Source: Ignavibacteriota bacterium
Lineage (GTDB): Bacteria > Bacteroidota > Ignavibacteria > Ignavibacteriales > Melioribacteraceae
NCBI GenBank assembly: GCA_013112585.1
Contig: JABFGH010000004.1
Span: forward strand, 205,169-269,168
Length of the DNA stretch: 64,000 bases
Reading direction: 5' to 3'
In this document: positions 59,620-64,000 of the stretch, piece by piece
Layout: every line of letters begins with the position of its first letter
Numbering within the stretch: position 1 is the stretch's first letter
The notes under the pieces: generated by a model
The model's input: only the letters and a program-made list of their open reading frames with translations
Told to the model about the DNA's origin: nothing
Database searches by the model: none
Program-made: the position numbers and the translations under genes

Positions 59620-62600
59620 ATGAAAATGACTTTGGCAATTATCTTTTTCGCAATTAGTTTCTTCACTTCACCGGCAGCTTCAGCGCAAAACAAAAACACA
59701 GATACACTTCTAACAGAAAAAACTTTTTCCGGATTAAAACTCCGCAGCATTGGTCCAGCATTAAAGTCCGGTCGTATTGCCGACATTGCAATCAACCCGA
59801 ATGACTTAAATCAATGGTATGTGGCGGTCGGTTCCGGCGGAGTTTGGAAAACCAATAACTCCGGCACTACCTGGAAACCGATTTTCGATGATCAGACTTC
59901 CTATTCAATCGGATGCGTAACATTGGACCCATCCAATTCAAATATTGTTTGGGTCGGCACCGGTGAGAATGTTGGCGGAAGGCACGTTGCTTATGGCGAC
60001 GGAATTTACCGAAGTATGGACGGCGGCGAAAGCTGGAAAAATATGGGACTGAAGGAATCTTTTCATATCTCAAAAATTATTGTTCACCCAGAAAACCCGG
60101 ATGTAGTTTGGGTTGCGGCACAAGGACCATTATGGTTTAAGGGCGGCGAGCGAGGTTTGTATAAAACAACCGACGGCGGAAAAAAGTGGAATAAATATTT
60201 AGGCGATGATGAATGGGTTGGTGTGACTGATATTGTTATCGATCCCCGCGACCCGGATATTTTATATGCAGCAACCTGGCAGCGCCACCGAAATGTAGCA
60301 GCTTACATGGGCGGCGGTCCCGGCTCAGGCTTGCATCGTTCATCTGACGGTGGAGTAACATGGAAGGAATTAACTAAAGGTTTACCAAAATCGAATATGG
60401 GTAAAATTGGTTTAGCAATTTCTCCTCAAAATCCAGATGTACTTTATGCCGCAATTGAACTTGATAGAAGAAGCGGAGGTGTTTACCGTTCGAAAAATAG
60501 AGGTGAATCATGGGAGAAAAGATCAAACACTGTTTCCGGTGCAACAGGTCCTCATTATTACCAAGAGCTTTACGCGAGTCCGCATAAGTTTGATAGACTT
60601 TACTTGATGGATGTGCGCACACAAGTTTCAGAAGACGGAGGGAAAACTTTCCGCAGAATGAAAGAACGGCACAAGCATTCCGATAATCATGCAATTGCTT
60701 TTAGACCAAATGACCCCGATTATATTTTAATGGGTACTGACGGCGGGCTTTATGAAACCTTTGACCTCGCTGAGAATTGGAAATTTATTCCCAATTTGCC
60801 CGTTACACAATTTTACAAAGTTGCCGTTGATGATGCAGAACCATTCTACACCATTTACGGCGGAACGCAGGATAATTCAACCCAGGGCGGACCTTCACGT
60901 ACTTCATACTCACGCGGCATTGTTAATTCCGATTGGTTTATTACCTGGGGCGGAGACGGACATCAGCCCGCGATTGAACCGGGCAATCCCGATATCATGT
61001 ATTCGGAATCTCAGCAGGGTGTTTTGGGACGTGTCGATAGAACTACCGGCGAGACTATGCTAATTCAGCCTCAGCCCGAGGCAAATGAAGGATTCGAGCG
61101 TTTCAATTGGGATTCCCCTATTCTTGTAAGCCCCCATTCACCAACACGAATTTATTTTGCATCGCAGCGTTTATGGAGATCGGATAACCGCGGCGACAGC
61201 TGGACAGCAGTTTCAGGTGATCTTACGCGCAACCAGGAACGTATTACTCTTCCGATAATGGAAAAGACCTGGAGCTGGGATTCTCCTTGGGATGTTTACG
61301 CAATGTCCACCTACAATACAATAACATCAATTGCAGAATCACCTTTACAGGAAGGATTGATCTACACCGGAACTGATGATGGGTTTATTAATATCACCGA
61401 GGATGGCGGAAAAAATTGGATGCAGATTGAAGTCAGCGAACTGCCCGGTGTTCCTAAAACAGCTTTTGTAAATGATATTAAAGCTGATCTGCATGATGTT
61501 AATACAGTTTATGCTGCATTGGATAATCATAAATTTGGTGATTTGAATCCATACCTTTTTAGGAGCAATGACCGCGGTAAAAGCTGGGTATCGATAAAAG
61601 GAAATATTCCCGATAGAACTTTAGTATGGCGTGTTGTACAAGATCATGTTAATCCGAATTTACTTTTTACAGGGACAGAATTTGGAATATATTTTACTGT
61701 TGACGGCGGAACAAGATGGATAAAATTAACCGGCGGTGTTCCAACAATTTCATTCCGAGATCTCGCAATACAACGAAGGGAAAATGATCTCGTCGGTGCT
61801 TCATTCGGGCGCAGCTTTTATGTTTTGGATGACTACAGTGTGCTGCGCAATATTAATGAAAAGGAACTTGAGAAAGAAGCGATCCTATTTCCTACCCGTA
61901 AAGCTTGGTGGTACATTCCTCAAAGATATGGTGCAATTATGGGCGGTTCAGATTTTACGGCACCGAATCCGCCTTACGGGGCTGTGTTTACTTATTATCT
62001 AAAAGAGGAATTAAAAACCTTAAAAACATTGCGGAAGGAAAAAGAGAAAGAGCAGATAAGCAAAAATCAAAACGTTAAATTCCCCGGCTGGGATAAAGTT
62101 GAAGCAGAACGAAGACAGGATAAACCTCAAATTTGGCTTACCGTAAAAGATGCCGAAGGAAATGTGGTTAGACGAATTGAAGCTAAAAATAGAAAAGGTA
62201 TAAATCGTACATCATGGGATTTGCGATACCCTGCAACAGATGGATTAAGCAGCAAAGCAGATCTGAAACGCAATTACAGAGGTGCTCGTGTAGCGCCGGG
62301 CAAATACAGCGCCGTGCTTTTTAAAGAGACCGATGGAAAAGTTACGCAGTTAACAGAGCCTATTACTTTTGAAGTTGAAAGATTATTTGAAGGTGCACTT
62401 GCCGGCGCTGATCCAAATGAAACCGCTGCATTCTGGAAAGAACTAGAAAGATTTAATAAATCCTTGTCGGCAATATCAAAAGCGCTTAACAATGGATTAG
62501 ACAAAGTTAGTTTAATGCGGGGCGCATTAGAACGCACTGAAGCAGCGCCCGGAAAATTAGACGGCGAGCTTCATGAGTTAAGGCAGTTGTTACTTGATCT

Positions 62601-62880
62601 TGATGAAAAATTGAACGGCAACAGGTCAAAATCTGAAATTGGAGAAAACAGAAACCCAACAATAAGAAAGCGGTTAAGTGTTGCAGAATCTGGAACTCTT
62701 TCATCAACTTATGGTCCTACACCAATGCACAAGCGCAGTTTAGAAATTGCAGCCGAACAATTTGCCGAATTAAAAATTGAGTTGGAAAATATTTTGAATT
62801 ACAGAATTCCATTGGTTGAAAAAGCATTAATAGAAGCTGGCGCACCTTGGATCGAGGGTCAGCCTATACCGGAGTATTGA
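59620..62880 (+). CDS. Large secreted Asp-box/VPS10-like propeller protein
   Basis: 1086 residues. Signal peptide (MTLAIIFFAISFFTSPAASA). About ten Asp-box hairpins (TNNSGTTW, SMDGGESW, TTDGGKKW, SSDGGVTW, SKNRGESW, SEDGGKTF, SDNRGDSW, TEDGGKNW, SNDRGKSW, TVDGGTRW) form sortilin/VPS10-type propellers (about 25-740). A C-terminal Ig-like and helical region (about 800-1086) follows. The family is annotated as glycosyl hydrolase or BNR-repeat protein, but no catalytic site is assured. There is no type IX sorting tail. G+C looks higher than in neighbours, which may mean recent transfer. GGAGG precedes the ATG. Confidence 0.85.
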   Translation: MKMTLAIIFFAISFFTSPAASAQNKNTDTLLTEKTFSGLKLRSIGPALKSGRIADIAINPNDLNQWYVAVGSGGVWKTNNSGTTWKPIFDDQTSYSIGCVTLDPSNSNIVWVGTGENVGGRHVAYGDGIYRSMDGGESWKNMGLKESFHISKIIVHPENPDVVWVAAQGPLWFKGGERGLYKTTDGGKKWNKYLGDDEWVGVTDIVIDPRDPDILYAATWQRHRNVAAYMGGGPGSGLHRSSDGGVTWKELTKGLPKSNMGKIGLAISPQNPDVLYAAIELDRRSGGVYRSKNRGESWEKRSNTVSGATGPHYYQELYASPHKFDRLYLMDVRTQVSEDGGKTFRRMKERHKHSDNHAIAFRPNDPDYILMGTDGGLYETFDLAENWKFIPNLPVTQFYKVAVDDAEPFYTIYGGTQDNSTQGGPSRTSYSRGIVNSDWFITWGGDGHQPAIEPGNPDIMYSESQQGVLGRVDRTTGETMLIQPQPEANEGFERFNWDSPILVSPHSPTRIYFASQRLWRSDNRGDSWTAVSGDLTRNQERITLPIMEKTWSWDSPWDVYAMSTYNTITSIAESPLQEGLIYTGTDDGFINITEDGGKNWMQIEVSELPGVPKTAFVNDIKADLHDVNTVYAALDNHKFGDLNPYLFRSNDRGKSWVSIKGNIPDRTLVWRVVQDHVNPNLLFTGTEFGIYFTVDGGTRWIKLTGGVPTISFRDLAIQRRENDLVGASFGRSFYVLDDYSVLRNINEKELEKEAILFPTRKAWWYIPQRYGAIMGGSDFTAPNPPYGAVFTYYLKEELKTLKTLRKEKEKEQISKNQNVKFPGWDKVEAERRQDKPQIWLTVKDAEGNVVRRIEAKNRKGINRTSWDLRYPATDGLSSKADLKRNYRGARVAPGKYSAVLFKETDGKVTQLTEPITFEVERLFEGALAGADPNETAAFWKELERFNKSLSAISKALNNGLDKVSLMRGALERTEAAPGKLDGELHELRQLLLDLDEKLNGNRSKSEIGENRNPTIRKRLSVAESGTLSSTYGPTPMHKRSLEIAAEQFAELKIELENILNYRIPLVEKALIEAGAPWIEGQPIPEY

Positions 62881-62931
62881 TTTATTTTTTAAATTATTTT
62901 TATAAATAAAAAAAAAATTATCGGTGAAAAA

Positions 62932-63384
62932 ATGAGTAAAAAAGAATCTGTCGAAAATTTTATTTCAATATCAAAATTAGCGGTAGTTGGAGTTTCAAGC
63001 AGCGGTAAAAAATTCGGCAACACAATTTTTAAGGAATTGAAAAAAAAGGGTTATGAAGTTTATCCTATTAACCCTGCTGCGGATAAGATCAATGGCGAGG
63101 TTTGCTACAAAGATATTGACTCACTGCCCGAAAAAGTTGAAGGTGTAATTACCGTTGTTCCGCCGGCAGCAACTGAAAAGATAGTTGAAGATGCAAACAT
63201 TGCAGGCATCAATTCCATCTGGATGCAGCAGGGTTCTGAATCAGAAAAAGCAATAAATTATTGCAATGAAAATGGTATTGATGTTATTCACGGAGAATGT
63301 ATTTTAATGTTTGCTGAGCCGGTGGAATCAATACACAAATTTCATAAATGGCTTTGGAAAATTTTTGGTAAACTGCCGAAGTAA
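62932..63384 (+). CDS. CoA-binding domain protein (YccU-like)
   Basis: 150 residues. Rossmann-type CoA-binding motif AVVGVSSSGKKFGNTIFKEL (quoted part, about 17-36), then GYEVYPINPAADKINGEVCY and VVPPAATEKIVEDA, and the WMQQGSESEKAINYC stretch. These are the features of the YccU/CoA_binding_2 family. Likely a small nucleotide- or CoA-binding regulator. GTGAAAAA precedes the ATG. Confidence 0.88.
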   Translation: MSKKESVENFISISKLAVVGVSSSGKKFGNTIFKELKKKGYEVYPINPAADKINGEVCYKDIDSLPEKVEGVITVVPPAATEKIVEDANIAGINSIWMQQGSESEKAINYCNENGIDVIHGECILMFAEPVESIHKFHKWLWKIFGKLPK

Positions 63385-63415
63385 ATTTTTAATTAGTTGA
63401 ATAATGGAGTTAAAA

Positions 63416-63793
63416 ATGAAAAAGTTATCCATTGTATTTATTGTTTTATCAATTGTGCTTTTGATTTCTTCTTGCTCTTCTCCAAATAATCCTGGAGAAA
63501 GTTTACTTGTGATTGAATCACTACAAAATGAAATTAAAATAACAAACAATAGTCAAGAAACTATTTACCTTTTTGTGGTAGATCAGGAGGCAGCAGCTTT
63601 AATTAATTGGGCTCCATTTTTTGACGAACCATTAGTTTATTCCGGTGAAAGCATTTTTTTTAGCTATGAAGAGATTTACAATGGGGAAGGAAGACCAGCC
63701 GCAAAAGGCGACGTGATAATAATTTATTTTTGGGACGGCTCTGATACTGATATAGAAAGACCGATCATCCACAATAAAACTATTACGTTGTAA
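63416..63793 (+). CDS. Putative lipoprotein, unknown function
   Basis: 125 residues. Lipobox LISSC with the Cys near residue 20 (MKKLSIVFIVLSIVLLISSC). A small beta domain follows (EIKITNNSQETIYLFVVDQE). No family recognised. ATG 63416 is used, as the upstream ATG 63404 overlaps the GGAG ribosome-binding site. A terminator follows 38 bases after the stop. Confidence 0.6.
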   Translation: MKKLSIVFIVLSIVLLISSCSSPNNPGESLLVIESLQNEIKITNNSQETIYLFVVDQEAAALINWAPFFDEPLVYSGESIFFSYEEIYNGEGRPAAKGDVIIIYFWDGSDTDIERPIIHNKTITL

Positions 63794-63831
63794 TTCAGAA
63801 AGAGCTTCAAATATCGTTAAACAAAATCGCT

Positions 63832-63862
63832 AAACCCCGTTTGGAAGAACGGGGTTTTATTT
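63832..63862 (+). terminator. Rho-independent terminator of the last chromosomal gene
   Basis: AACCCCGTT (63833-63841) pairs with AACGGGGTT (63848-63856) over a short loop, followed by TTATTT. It closes the lipoprotein gene just before the insertion element. Confidence 0.9.
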
Positions 63863-63873
63863 ACAATGGATCG

Positions 63874-64000
63874 TGTATAGTCCTGAAATAGGTTGACTAA
63901 AAAAGTCAACAAAAACCAGGACAAAAGTATGAAAAAACAAAAAAGAAAGTATAGTGAATCCTTTAAAATAAAAGTAATAAACTCGGTTTTAGAAGGAAAA
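63874..64000 (+). mobile_element. IS3-family insertion sequence, left end (cut by window end)
   Basis: The sequence TGTATAGTCCTGAAATAGGT begins like the terminal inverted repeat of IS3-type elements, with TG at the tip. GTTGACTAAAAAAGTCAAC is an internal inverted repeat just after it (63892-63910). A transposase frame starts 55 bases inside. The right end, the direct repeats and the second frame are beyond the window. Confidence 0.7.
63929..64000 (+). CDS. IS3-type transposase OrfA, N-terminal part
   Basis: The 24 residues visible (MKKQKRKYSESFKIKVINS, then VLEGK) fit the helix-turn-helix start of IS3/IS911-type OrfA (KRYSEEFKxKVV). ATG 63929 follows AGGACAAAAGT. It runs off the window end, so completeness is unknown. 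Confidence 0.75.
   Translation, partial: MKKQKRKYSESFKIKVINSVLEGK

Overview
The window is about 34-38% GC by eye and reads as a chromosomal segment from the Bacteroidota/Chlorobiota/Ignavibacteriota side of the tree, most likely an Ignavibacteria-type bacterium. The evidence is two proteins ending in a type IX secretion type A sorting domain (QNYPNPFNP / FQNFPNPFNP followed by ALPSGIYFY / DLPSGVYFYRM), a PorV/PorQ family outer-membrane protein, many Asp-box and FG-GAP surface proteins, and intergenic spaces packed with short dispersed repeats. The species assignment is inference.

0-6.4 kb (+): the tail of a TPR protein, a DUF427 protein, an ICMT-like membrane methyltransferase (-), then three pilin-like genes behind a good sigma-54-type promoter (1308-1324). 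After a terminator come an NtrC-type sigma-54 activator and its probable partner kinase.

6.4-20.2 kb (-): one continuous type IV pilus cluster. In transcription order it holds two small pilin-like genes, pilC, pilB, pilT, a PilM-PilN fusion, a PilO-PilP fusion, a short PilQ-type secretin, a CheY-like regulator, a 1174-residue hybrid kinase and a REC-DHp protein. Signalling and pilus assembly are therefore genetically linked.

20.2-31.1 kb: a 1.3 kb repeat-filled spacer, a 760-residue hybrid kinase, then a minus-strand run of overlapping genes: exported protein, BamD, acyl-CoA thioesterase, FG-GAP protein, metalloprotease, ccmA and ccmB. 31.4-42.3 kb (+): PorQ-like protein, seven-haem NapC/NirT-like cytochrome, an L,D-transpeptidase homologue with Ser in place of the catalytic Cys, an Omp85 protein, and the housekeeping set yicC-gmk-rpoZ-UDG-dnaB. 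42.4-46.1 kb (-): ccmC, a 45-codon ccmD, ccmE of the Cys-type (CPSKY) and ccmF. With ccmAB they would supply haem to cytochromes such as the seven-haem protein.

46.1-64 kb: tandem-repeat spacers, dGTPase, then an accessory region of small plus-strand genes. Its first part (48.5-53 kb) is punctuated by integron attC-like sequences around a two-gene type IX cargo unit, a helical-repeat protein and a pRiA4b ORF-3-like protein. Next come UPF0158 and lipoprotein genes, a decayed gene, a five-palindrome array, SWIB, an orphan Phd antitoxin, beta-barrel proteins, a large Asp-box propeller protein and a CoA-binding protein. The window ends inside the left end of an IS3-type element.
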